A stretch of DNA of 64,000 bases, taken from NCBI RefSeq assembly GCF_000006565.2, contig NC_031468.1, positions 1,698,747 to 1,762,746 of the forward strand. The letters run 5' to 3'. Shown here piece by piece: positions 10,501 through 21,415 of the stretch. Numbering within the stretch: the stretch's first letter is position 1; every line of letters begins with the position of its first letter. Under the pieces are notes generated by a model. The model worked only from the letters and a program-made list of their open reading frames with translations, made no database searches and was not told where the DNA came from. Source of the DNA: Toxoplasma gondii ME49 (lineage: Eukaryota > Apicomplexa > Conoidasida > Eucoccidiorida > Sarcocystidae). The translations under genes and the position numbers were made by a program.

Positions 10501-12815
10501 CTGGTGAGCTTTTCCGCTGTCTCGGCATACAACAAAAGTGACAACCATCCCTCCCTGACACACCAATGTATACGGACGCACGTACAAAACATATATATAT
10601 ATATATATATACATATATATCATATATAGGTATGCATGTGTATGCGGATGCAGTTGTACCTATGCTCGGTCTGAGTGAAGTTTCAGATTTATTGCGTGGA
10701 GCAGACAGGAGCGCCTTCCATTAGAGAGAGAATTTCAACGAGAAAGGATCAGGACGCTAGGAAATCGAAGGTGACAGCCGCACACTCCAGAAAAGTACTC
10801 AGCGCAGTCTGTGAAAGAGAAGATGCCTCACAGATATGCACATGCGTCGAAATCTACAGAAGTTGACTCTGTATGTATGTCATATATTTGCGTGTCTGAC
10901 CGCTGATGTTGCTTCAAAATGTTTTTCCTGGACAAATACATTTACGTCTGTAGATGTACATCTTTGTAAGAGTGCTAGGTTGCGTTGGTGACGCACACTC
11001 GCAGCGAAGCCTGACAAGTCGAAAAGATGTTTATCCTGGGGATGAAACCGCGCTTTGTTGCGGGGGGTTTCGCACCTGAGAATCTGTACCTGCACTCTGC
11101 TTGCCCTTAAGTTCGTTGTTTAATGTCTTTTTTGGCTTCGTCGGCGTTTTCGCAGACACGACAGCGGAACGTTCTTTTCGAATGGTGCTCTCGGGGGCTG
11201 CGTTCACTCTAAAACTCTTCACAGTGTCTCCTCTCTCTCCACACTAATGCTTTCTGTTCATGCAAGCTTGTTTTCCAGTTCGCGGTTTGTGATTTTCTCT
11301 TGTTTTTCTTCTTTCTCGGTTCAGACACGTGTCTCTGACGCCGGTTCAAAAAAGTTTCCGAGGTGCGTGGGACCAAGAAAAACAGCAAAAAAGCCTAATT
11401 AGGCTGCTTGACAATATGTTTCTCTCGTCATCACTTCGAGTGCCATGAGACCTGCATGTTTCTACACGGAAGATAGAATCGGTTTGGAAAGCCTGAACAT
11501 GCGTGGTAAGAGAAGTCCGCATTACCACGCCTAGAACCTATGCTTAAAGTGCATGAAGTTGACTGTCCACTGCGTTTACTTGTTTACTTCCCTAATAACT
11601 GGTTGTCGGTGAGGATAACTCGCCGATCATTTCTTGTAGTTTAGAGATTTTTATTGCAGGAGCTTGCGCTTTGGTGTGTTATTTTTCGAGTTACTTCTTG
11701 TCGCTTTCGAAGAATCACACGGAGCGAAGCGTGAGAACCATGTAGCAAACCAACAGATGTGAGCAGCAACGAAAAGGGAAGAACTGTTCAGATCAGAGGG
11801 ATTTCCGGAACTGATAATAGAGCGCATTTCCCGAGGGATTTTACGGCGTGCGGATGTCCTTCTCGAGAAGCAAGCGCCTTGTTTGACTAGCGTCGTTTCC
11901 TTTTACTCACTGAAAGTTTGCGAGTGCCGTTTTCTCTTGTTCAGCATTTCTCTCGGTCCTCTCTCTGTGAAAGCGCCTGGAGGCGTCGGAGAAACTTTCT
12001 CCTCCGAGCATCCACCGCTACCACAAACGCACCGCGAAAGATCGGAAGCACAGGAAACCGAGAGAGCAGCCGGTCGTGTGTTTCCTATCTCGCACGTTAA
12101 AGAAGAAATGCGGAGCCGAGTTTATCCAGATCAGAGTTTTGCTTCGCAGGGGACATGTGGGCAGCAGCGGGAACAAACCCTACAGAGCACACCTATCGAC
12201 GACACCTCATTGTTAATCGAAGATTTAGAAGGTGTAGAGGATTCCGACGCATTTCAGAAACCTCAAGAACTCTTTCGGGACTCAGGCGGCACTGGGAATG
12301 CCTTTGTATCAGACGCGCAAATTTTATCTTGTCGTTCTGTTTCAACTAGCGATGGTGATCGGGAAAGAAACTCACGGGAAAGCGCACTGACATGCAAAAC
12401 GACCTTTTCTGGCATGGCGTCTGCGACAGATGGAGCAGAAAAAGGTGCCTCTCTTCGCGAAAGAGAGTCGAACTCGGAGGGTTCGGTTTCCTCTGTCTCC
12501 GTTAGAAAATGTAGTCGAGGAGAGACTGGCATAGATGCGGGTGGGGAAGGCACTGACCTCTTTTCCAGAGACGACGGCGAAGAAAATGGGGTGGCATTTT
12601 TTGAGGAACTGAGCAAAGCAGAACGTCAAGCGCTTGGGCCGCCAACGCCAGCCGAAATTGCGGACAGAGAAGCGCACGCTGATGCGCGGGACAGAACCGT
12701 CGGTGGAGAATCGGATATCCGAGCAAGTGTCGACACTGCGACTTTCTCTTCAACTGCACACCTGGACGATTTGCTAGATATTCTCTTAGAAGAACCAGAC
12801 GCCGATGGGTCGTAA
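4567..12815 (+). CDS. HROB: HROB-like homologous recombination OB-fold protein (DUF4539), 11 exons
   Basis: Exons are 4567-6071, 6694-6884, 7087-7160, 7390-7532, 8405-8471, 8916-9008, 9349-9444, 9754-9819, 10429-10503, 11325-11362 and 11945-12815, giving 1072 aa with every junction in phase. The N-terminus is acidic (MEEDFDLEDVF), as in vertebrate HROB. Near residue 482 is a GPAGVL motif like the conserved GPAGIL of that family. Residues about 660-770 form the OB-fold core: KVPQLIVSIKT, then DPTGEMPAAVH, then GAALLLRDVTVF, then HANILQIFPP. The C-terminus carries LDDLLDILLEEP, like the acidic end of HROB. In animals HROB recruits the MCM8-MCM9 helicase for DNA synthesis during homologous recombination and crosslink repair, in the nucleus. 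The weakest junctions are the third donor (GTGTGC) and the fifth (GTCGAT). A Met at 4489 is an in-frame alternative start, but the acidic start at 4567 fits the family. The family call rests on recalled motifs, not an alignment. Confidence 0.8.
5008..5021. repeat. Perfect 14-bp palindrome inside coding exon 1 of the HROB-like gene
   Basis: GGTGTACGTACACC occurs in frame at about residue 148, in the disordered N-terminal region. Confidence 0.7.
5456..5469. repeat. Second perfect 14-bp palindrome inside the same exon
   Basis: GGTGTACGTACACC is identical to the copy 448 bp upstream, but it is read in a different codon phase (here Gly-Cys-Thr-Tyr-Thr). A diverged third copy follows at 5845-5858. 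Confidence 0.7.
5845..5858. repeat. Diverged palindrome copy inside the same exon
   Basis: GGTGTATGTACTCC differs from the perfect palindrome at two positions. It lies at about residue 427 of the HROB-like protein. Confidence 0.45.
7726..7836. repeat. AT-rich microsatellite cluster in an HROB-like intron
   Basis: Interrupted TATATA, ATGTATAT and ACATATA units in the intron between exons 4 and 5. Confidence 0.85.
8195..8272. repeat. ATGTATAT-type microsatellite in an HROB-like intron
   Basis: Alternating TA interrupted by TG, in the same intron, ending about 130 bp before exon 5. Confidence 0.85.
8722..8776. repeat. Paired TA microsatellites in an HROB-like intron
   Basis: Two runs of alternating TA separated by a short non-repeat spacer, in the intron before the exon coding for VPQLIVS. 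Confidence 0.9.
10588..10629. repeat. TA microsatellite in an HROB-like intron
   Basis: An alternating AT run about 85 bp after the exon that ends the OB-fold. Confidence 0.9.
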
Positions 12816-14692
12816 TTTGTGTTTTGATAGAGCCGGAGTCATTCCCCCCCCCAAAAGTGATGGCGCCTGAAGGTGTAAAACCTAATGTGGCTGCTGGGGT
12901 GCGTTTGGAAAATGCAGTTCTGTCCAGGTCCGAGTGCCTGGGCATCAAATGTGTCTCAGTTCATCTCTTGTTTCTAGAAACTGCTCTAAACCGCGTCAGG
13001 AACTTCCCTTTTCTTCTGGAAAGGTACTTTTTCTCTTGCAAATGTCGAAGAGACTGAGAGCCGATGCGGCCAGACTGTAAGAGCATTCACGCACTTAACA
13101 ACTGTGACTGCTGCTCCTACAGGCCCCGAGATCGTTGCTTGTTTTCCGAGAACTCAAGGACGCCAGGTTGCCGTACCCTCTTGGGTTCGCTGCATTCGCT
13201 TGCTTCGGAATCCTCTCACTTACAAGGGAAGCACATAACGAAAAATCTGAGTGAAAGTAGTCCAGCTTTTACCGAAAGTCTGTCACGTTGAATGTGAGAT
13301 GAATCGAAATGCTAACTTCAGTGAGAGGTGAACAAAGACTTTCAAGATCTAAACCCAGGGTCTAGCTTCACGTGTCGCTTAGGTGGCATCGAGAACATCG
13401 AGCATCACGACAGAGACATCATGTTGCACTGTCCGCCAGCAACCTGTGCAGCTTAGTTGACACGAAAATATGCTCCTTCGATGCAAACTCGTCGGCTGAC
13501 TTTTCTGACTCGTCAAATTGGACCAGGTTCGGTAGTCCGTACTGGTCAAGTGGAACGTTCGCGGAACGCTGAGAGCATGCAGACGAAAACTGCTCCGACT
13601 GCGCAACAACCAAGTTTCAGATATCTTCTCTAGTCCTTGCTGAATGTAACACTGAAGATCTGTGTGCAAATTTGTGCTTCTGCGGAAGAAGAGAAATTTC
13701 CGGAAAGTCAGTACGGGTATCACTTAAACCAGCTCTGAGGATCGGTTTCTGCCACCCTTCACTATGGGCGTTACTCGGTTCAGCAGCAAGCATGAGACTT
13801 CCTCCGAGACAGGAAACACATCCTTCCATCAAACTCTGAAATAAAAAATCTCCCGATTTCCACCAAAACGTGTCTCGCGACGCGTGGCGCGGATTCCGAC
13901 TCCGCGAAACACGCAAGAGGGTCGAGTAAAGTTCGTTACAGGTAAAAAGGAAATTACAATCCTGGAAAACGCCTTTCCAACTATTCAAAGCTATATTGGA
14001 GACATTCTGAAGAAAGTAGGAGGCTCACTTTCTTTTCTGGTTGGCCAGTTTCTAGAAAACCACCACCCACGCCGATTCTGTCTTCAAATGTCCCAGTGTC
14101 CGTTGGCTAGGCGGCGTGGCGACAGCTGCCAGGTGCTTCATTTGCTATTCGTTCCCTGTCTTTGAATTTGAGAGAACCTTCCGCACAAACTTTTCCACTC
14201 TCTACGGAGAAGACATGCACTGGTGCTATTCGCAGGCTCTTGAGTGTGTCGCAGATTCTCGTTTTTCAGCTCCTGAACGGCCCTCCCGCAGAACCCTACG
14301 TCGTGCATCGACTAGCTTCAGCGTGTGGAACTCGGACTCGAGAGATTGTCTTTCGCAAAGCTGCAACGGAAAAGCCCTTCCTGCAGCGAAGTAAAGTGAA
14401 AAGTGATGCCTTAATCCAGTTCTGGTCTTCGTTTTGGGATTGTTTCTCGATTTGCGGTGAATGTCGCATCTCTGGCCACATTCTTGCTTACGTTTCGCGT
14501 ATATACGCAAACACTCCGGGATTCGAGCAATCTTTTCTCCCGATGGGGTCGAGGCGTGTCTTGCACTTTCCTTTGATGTGCGCACCGCCAGTTTCCGACA
14601 AGATTTGTTAAAAGCGACCGCTTTCCACCCGCGAATCTCCTTCCTTTCTCCATTTTTGTCTTTCTTACCAGCAAAAGAGGATCTCACGGGAG
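12816..14692. other. Spacer between the HROB-like and coiled-coil genes, possibly with upstream exons
   Basis: No complete gene is supported. One stretch, 14236-14390, has a CAG acceptor and a GTAAAG donor and reads a protein-like segment containing PPAEPYVVHRL. It does not join in phase to the next gene, so I left it out. In addition, the 21 bases before the ATG at 14693 are open and preceded by a good acceptor (TTACCAG ending at 14671). The next gene may therefore begin upstream. Confidence 0.45.
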
Positions 14693-17600
14693 ATGGCGGC
14701 CGACGCCGTGGACACGTCGCAGTCTGCGGCGGCTCTGCCAGTCGGCGAACCTGGAAGTCTTGTCGCTTTTTCTAAAAACCGATTTTCTGAGAGGCAGTCC
14801 TCTCTCACGACGGACGGCAGCGGCGCTGAAAAAGCCTCGCAAAGTGACTTTCTTCCGAGCGAGGAGTCCACAGTGGATCTTCTAGGCTGCTCTCGCTGCG
14901 CGTCGCTTACCTCTGAAAACGATTCGTTTCTCTGCAAAAACGAGGAAACATGCGCTTACCAATCGAGAGAAGACGCATCTCAGCGGGGGGAGACTCCCAA
15001 ACGCTCGTTTCGGCCACTTTCGACTAACGAAGAGGGAGAAATTTCTCCAAGCTCACCCGCCGCCGAGACAGAGCCTTCAACTTCCGCGCCGCAATGCCCC
15101 GACGCATCTGTTCCTCATTTACCGTCAGAAGCGTCCTCAACATCTCTCAACACACTCCAGACGCATGCTATGACTGCAGACGAGTGTACGACCGTGAAGG
15201 GCGCACAGGCTACTGAGAACATCGAACTTTTTAGTGAACGGGGAGGGCGCCTCTCGTCGGCGCGGCGCTCCAGCTCGCAAAGGCCACGAGCTAACTGGTT
15301 AACTGAAACTCTAAAAATTCAGGATGGAACGGGGAGTTCTTTCCGCGCTGCGAGTCTCGACGGAAAGTCGGCTCCAAGGAACACAGAGGCTGAAAGCGAC
15401 AGGCCTCGTGGTCGGTGGATCGGGGACTTGCCGGAGTCCGTAACACCGACAAATTTCCAGGGCAGCGACCTAACCAATGCGCCCAGAGAAGTTCCGAGAA
15501 AACATACTTTCGCGCGAAGTGCTCAAGTGGAAGACTTTCAGAAACAAGTAAGGTTCTGGGATGGTACGAACAAGGCAGTCCTCGAAGGAGTTGACAGAAA
15601 GGCTGGTGAAAATCACCGTCCTTGGCGGTGTACTTGTTCACACTGGGCGACTACATCTCTGATTCTCGGCAGGGGTCCGTGCAACTTCCAAGTTGAATGC
15701 TTTGTCGTCAAATCCCCAGCTGACTCATCGACTCTGGAAGTATTCGTTTCTAGCCTTGATCGCAGAAACAGAGACACGGTAGTCCCGAGGATCCTGAAGA
15801 GGACTCCAATTGTGAGGGACAGACGCTCGAGTTCTCCCCCAAAAGGGAAAAACGTTTTTTTATTCCGTTGTTTCTTCTCCAGCTGGTTGACGGAAAACAG
15901 CAGCTCGTGAAGGCCGAGCTGGAAGTGGCGACTGTCGAGGACTCTGCGCAGAAGGGCGAGGCAGAAACAAACAACTCCGCATTTTCTCAGAAGAAATGCG
16001 AGGCATCGTCAAAAGAAAAAGACGCAAACTGCATGCGCGAAGAAATTCACCGACTGAAGAACGAACTGCGGATTGCAAACAGCACTGCTGATGTGAGTCC
16101 TTCCACTGAGCGGGGCGTTGCTCCTGTTTGCGCGTCGACAAGAACATGAGGGAGATGGTTCTTGGAGACCTTGACTCTCTCGTACACCTTCAAACGGGAT
16201 GTGTACGGCTCTACGGAAACCGTCCGCGCCTGCTTCGTCTGTTTTGTGTTGAAGAGCGATATCCGGGAAGGAGCTGACGTCAGGCGAATGTTTTCACAGA
16301 TCGAGATTTTCGATCTTTCTAGGTCTTTCGTTTTTCAGGGCTGTTTGCTGCGGTGGATAGAGTCTGCAGTGGAGAAACGCAGATTCAAAGTAGCTCGACC
16401 CACTGTTTTTGATCAAGAACACAGCCGAACAAGGGTGTCTCGTCCACAGTTTAGATTTCATTTATGTCGTGACTCCTTCCTCAAAGTTGGGTGGACGGTG
16501 CTTCTATAAACAAGAGCAAGCTGGAGAAACAACTGCTGATACACTCGACAGCGTTCTTCCAACTCTCTTTCGACTGCGTTTCATCGACAGAGAGGCCTTC
16601 TCACTGACGGTGGAACACACACCAAGCCAGTCTTGTGTCTTGGTGCCTCTGTTTTTGGATTTTTTCGTCAGTTTCTTCAAAAAGCTCTGCGAGATCGCAG
16701 CACCCGGGAGATAGAAATGAAGAACCACATCGTGGCGTTGACTGCCGTGAACAAAGACCTTCAGAAACAGGTTCGTTTATTTTCTGCACTTTTCACTTTT
16801 TGAGCACGCATTCGTTGCTGTCCTCTCGTTCCATTTCTGAGTTCCTTTGGGATTTTTTACCTCAGTCCTTTTCTGCAGACCCTGGGACCTGCGGACCTCC
16901 CTCTCCAACAGTGGAAATGTTTTGTCTCCGTTGCTTGTCCCAGTCTCAGTTGCCTTCGTTTTCGTTTCCTTCCTTTTCCTTTTTTCAGGCAAAAGCACTG
17001 ACTCGCATGCTTTCCCGAGTCAAGGGGAGAACTTCCAGAGCGCAGTCAGGTGGAGTAGCAACTGAGTCGGAGTCTGAAGAGAAAGGCAGCAGCGGCGACA
17101 GAAACCCGCCCCGTGAACTACCGCCGACCTCTAGGTACGCAGTTTCGTTTTTCATTGCAAAAACGTTTTTAATGTCCCTTTTTGAATCTTGGAAACATCA
17201 TTTTTCTGAAGAACATGAAGCGGTTTCCAGAGGCGTGTGTTTCGTCTTTTGTGTCGCTCTCTGTCTCGGTGCACTACGTTGAAGAAGCAGCGATAGAGGC
17301 GGAACTCAGTTGAACTCCGCGTATCTGCAACAAAGATAGTTTAAAGCTAATCAGAGAAATCTGGGTGCTTCTTGACACAACGGTACATGCGCATCTGCAA
17401 GCTTGAACGCCCTGTACGAATGTGACGGAGATCATCAGCGTACTCTGAAATCTGTCTTCGCATAACACCAACTCCTAGTACATGCCGAGGTACGAGATAG
17501 AAGGGGCGTTCTCACTGGAACCTCAAAGTCGAGAATGTCGGAAGTACGTTCTCCACATGCAGTCGGCTTTTTGGGTGCCCTGGGCCTTGCACGAAGGCTC

Positions 17601-20600
17601 TTCTTTCTCCCATGCGGCCGTCCTCACTTCTCTCGTCGACGCCATAGGCACGATTCTTTTCGTCGATTCTAGACGAACGTCAGCTGTACTTCTGTCAGTC
17701 CGAAGATCGGAGTTTCTGCCAACGGCAAACTCCTAGGCGTGGTGCGCTTTACTTTTTCGCCTGCGCAGCACCGACCCCTCTGAGGCGGAGTCCGTTCGCG
17801 AGTCGCAGCGTCCAGGATACTCCCTTCTGTCTCTGACCGAGAGTGAGGGCGACAATCAGGCGGCTCCAGCACAGACGCTGCGAATAACAAGCGCGGAAAG
17901 TGCAGCTTTCTCGTTTCGCGGCGCTTCAGATCGCTCGAAGAAAGTTCAGTTCGACGTGTGCCCGGTCTTCGGCGACCCCCACTATTCCCCTATCCGGACA
18001 TGTCCGGTGGATACGGCTCTGGCGCAGTTCGTCAATCAACGGTGAGGGGAAGATCAACGAAGGAACAGAAAAAGCGTTCCGAAGTACCTGAGAGAGTTTA
18101 CTGCAGTCCAGCAAAAGAGGGGGGCAGAGAAGGCCTGGCACATGGTCTCTTCGCATTTAGCCAAAGCTTTCCGTACAGTTCAGTGGAAAGTATGCCGCCA
18201 AAGCGCCGCTACGTATACCCGGAGAAAAGAAGCTCCAAACCACACCCGCCAACGTCTGTGGAGCTTGTGGTGGATCTTTGTTCGAAGGCTTCTCTTTCTT
18301 TTCTTCTGTGGTCGTCGTCTTCGAGGCCTTGGCCTGCATGCCTCCCTCCATTTTGCGGTGTTCGCAACGGGGGATGCAGACGAGCTCTCTGTAGTAAAGA
18401 CATCTTGATGGAGACTGTGAGTTGCATGTGGACACAGGTTTTTCACCTGCCTTAACCTTTTGATTTCCTCCTTTTAGCTGTTCCACTCTGGATACAAGAT
18501 GGGTCGGCAACGTCCACCCTAAAGGCAGGGGCTGAGGGCGCGTTGTCTCTGTACGTCAACTGGAGAAAGTGCCTGTGTGTGTTATGCATAAAAACCGCCG
18601 TCGAGACCAAGAAGGAGAGGCCTTGACTTGCCAGGAAGCGAAGACATGGAAGTCTCCGTGGTTTCTAGCGCGACACAGGCTGCACACTCTTTCCTGCGGA
18701 TGTCCGTCTGCGTCTTTTCTTTCGCGTCTCGCTGTCAATTTGTCTCGGTCGCTCTTGTGAAGACGTTTTTTCCTCCGAGGGGAATTTTTAGGGAGACACG
18801 ATCGGACTCGTGCTTCGCCTCCACGACTGCAGTGCCCTGCGTTTCCGATGGCCCGGGAGGCGAAGGCCAGGGCTGTCTTAGAACAGTCGCAGACGCGTCC
18901 GGTTCACGCATTCTGCAGGTCTCTCCTTTCTTGCTTTGCAGGACAAATAAAATCATTTTTACGCGTGTGCGACCGGGGCTGTACATCTACGGACGCATGC
19001 CCGTTCGCGTTCAGCTCGGCACCGACCCCGAAACTCAGACCAGGCGCCTGGAGGTGGTGGCGCGAGGCCGGCGATACACCATTGCGAATTTCATCAACAT
19101 GTTCGAGGTCAGTGAAGAAGAAACCCTGGATACTTTCGAGTCGCGGAACAGGAGGAACCCATTCTCTCTTGTGTCGTTTCGGTTCGCTTTCCCCAGTTGA
19201 AGAGGCGATCTTCGGTTGCTGGCGATGCCAGACAGTTCGTTTCCTTTCAATATCGTTTGCGGCAGGTCAAACCGAAACGCGTCTTGCTTGTCCGTGAAGT
19301 TGGTGTCTTGACTGCCCTTGTCCGACGCCTCCTTACCACCGGCACGGCGAGAGCCTTTTTTTGTTTCTTCCCCTCCTGTTGACAGCGGGGAGAAAAAACC
19401 GTCAAGCGTGCGATTCCTGTTCGTCTCTCTGTTACGCAGTCCAGTGAGGCCATCGGGCTTGTGCGCAGACCTGAATCCGCTGATGCAGCGAAGAGAGACT
19501 TGCCTGTACTGGCAGCAGGGCACCCGTTTTCTCCGTCTTAGGTTCGCGTGTCTGAGAGGCGGCCGCTTGAGAGTTTCTTCACGCTGTTCACCCCTTTGAT
19601 TCTGGCTGCGTTCAGGACTCCGAATTCGCGGTCATCGACCTCGCGCACAAAAAAACGGGAGGATCCCTGCCTTTGGAACTCTCCAGTTTGCCCGGCTCGC
19701 AGCCACTCGCGTATGCCTCGACGGGTCCCGGCGCGGAAACTCGGCACACAAGTCCCGGGTCGGAGCTCTCAGGTGGGTGTACACCGGAGAAGCCTGGGTT
19801 TCCGGAACTTGCAGGATTCTCCGAGAGCCATCCACTGTACGCGTTTCGCGGCTTTGACGAAGAGTTTTACCGGCGTTCTCCGTCCCTGTCAACGGCCTCG
19901 TCGCTGCTCGCGCTCAGGAGTGAGGCAGAAGCTCGACAGTTTTCTCGGCTTGACGGCTGCGGGCGGGGACACAGTCGTCTCCATCAGAGATGCCGGCACC
20001 CCCTGTCTCCGGGCGGCGAGAAGGACGCTGCAGCGAACGGTGTTTGCTCGAAAGAGGGCGTAGACTCGAGAGAGGCGCCGACGGAGTGGCAGGCCCCGCG
20101 AAGCGTTTCGAGTCGGAAGAGCAGAGCGACACAGGGAAACAGAGTTGGACTCGGAACTTCTTCCTTCGAGCCCGAGTCTGGCGCCTCTGCGAGTTTAGAC
20201 ACATCCGCTTCGCGACTTGGTGGCGAATCGGAAAGCGGCGGCTTTGCACGTTGCCCTCAAACTCTCGGGGGTTCTCCGCGCCCTCGGAGAGTCGCGGTTT
20301 CTGCGACGACGGTGAGCGAAACTTCGAGAGAAGGTGGGCGAGTCCGGCGGGGCAAGCGCCAGGCCGCTGAGGGTTCGAAGACGAGTTTCACCTCTGAAGG
20401 GCGGCTTCACGGTCGACCCGCGAGGCCTGGGAATGCGCGGGCCAAGAAAGGCCCTGCAAGTCAAAGCGTGGGACGAAAAGCCCCGCGAGCGTCGGCCGGA
20501 GTTCGCACTGTGAAACCTAGGACTCTGGCCTCGGGAGGCCGGCAATCGGCGCCAAACAAAAGTTCCGACGCAGACCGCATGTCGCCGGCTTCTGTCCTTC

Positions 20601-21415
20601 CTGGAAGTGGAACTCTGGGCTCAGACTGTGGGGGAAATGTTGCGAAAAACGCACAGAGTGTCTGCAGGGCTTCGGTCTTGAAGAAAAAGGGGGCACGGAA
20701 CGTCCCGCAGGTGCTTGAAGTTCACTGGGGAACTCTCGGGCTCTCCCCTGCAATCGGGAAGGCCGAGGAAAGAAGCGCCACAGGTGGAGTCAAGCATTTG
20801 CGGATTCTGTCTCCGGAAACGTCGCCTGTGGCTCTGCACAAGTCGAGCAGTCGACAGAAATCTTTGCTTTCGCATGCAGTGACGGAGGAGGCGTATTCAG
20901 AGGTCACGGCTTTGCCGAGTCCACACGCCTCAGAGCCGACTCCCGCCGGAGCTCGCGGTTCTGCCCAAGTAAAAGGTACAAAACATCTCCAGACGTCCCC
21001 CCTGTCTTGTGAACCAGCGGATCAGCGTAGTTTCACCCTAAACGACACGGACTCAGCATCGCACAGCGATCTCGTGCGGCTGAGAAGCGCTGCCTTTCCA
21101 GTTGTGCAACCTCCAGCGGAAAGTACTTCCGAACCCTCGAATAAGTTCCCTTTTTCGTCCCCAGTCCGAGACACAGCTAAGCGTCGGACCCTTTCTCAGG
21201 AAAAGCCCCCGTTTTTTTCGACTTCGTCCAGCTCTCCAGATCCACCTTTAGACGCTTTTCCGCACACTGAAAATGTACCACACGCCCCCCGCAGTGCAGA
21301 CGCCGTCCAGCTATCTCGTAGGAGGATGCAGAGCACGTTGTGGCCGGTGCCGAGCAGCGCCGCGAGGATTTCTTCAACGACCTTTCTTGACTTTCGAGAT
21401 TCGGGGAAAATGTAA
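14693..21415 (+). CDS. Coiled-coil protein with a conserved C-terminal domain and a long disordered tail
   Basis: I do not recognise the family. Exons 14693-15547, 15883-16092, 16672-16770, 16989-17134, 17769-18041, 18942-19107 and 19616-21415 join in phase and give 1182 aa. Residues 1-270 are Ser/Glu-rich and probably disordered. Residues about 275-415 are heptad-like and rich in Lys, Glu, Gln and Leu, spread over four phase-compatible exons, which suggests a coiled coil. Residues about 495-600 form a compact block running from KVQFDVCPVFGDPHYSPIR through VRPGLYIYGRMPVRVQL to RRYTIANFINMFEDSEFAVI. It looks beta-rich and is far less repetitive than the rest. The last 570 residues are Ser/Arg/Pro-rich with basic patches. 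The pattern Tyr-x-Tyr-Gly, beta strands, then an aromatic-led helix loosely recalls microtubule-binding GAR domains, but this is only a guess. The true start may be upstream of 14693. Confidence 0.7.

Noticed and set aside
14236..14390. Protein-like segment containing PPAEPYVVHRL with splice-like ends
   Set aside because: It does not join in phase to the exon at 14672 or 14693, so it was not added to the coiled-coil gene; it may still be an exon of an unresolved 5' part.
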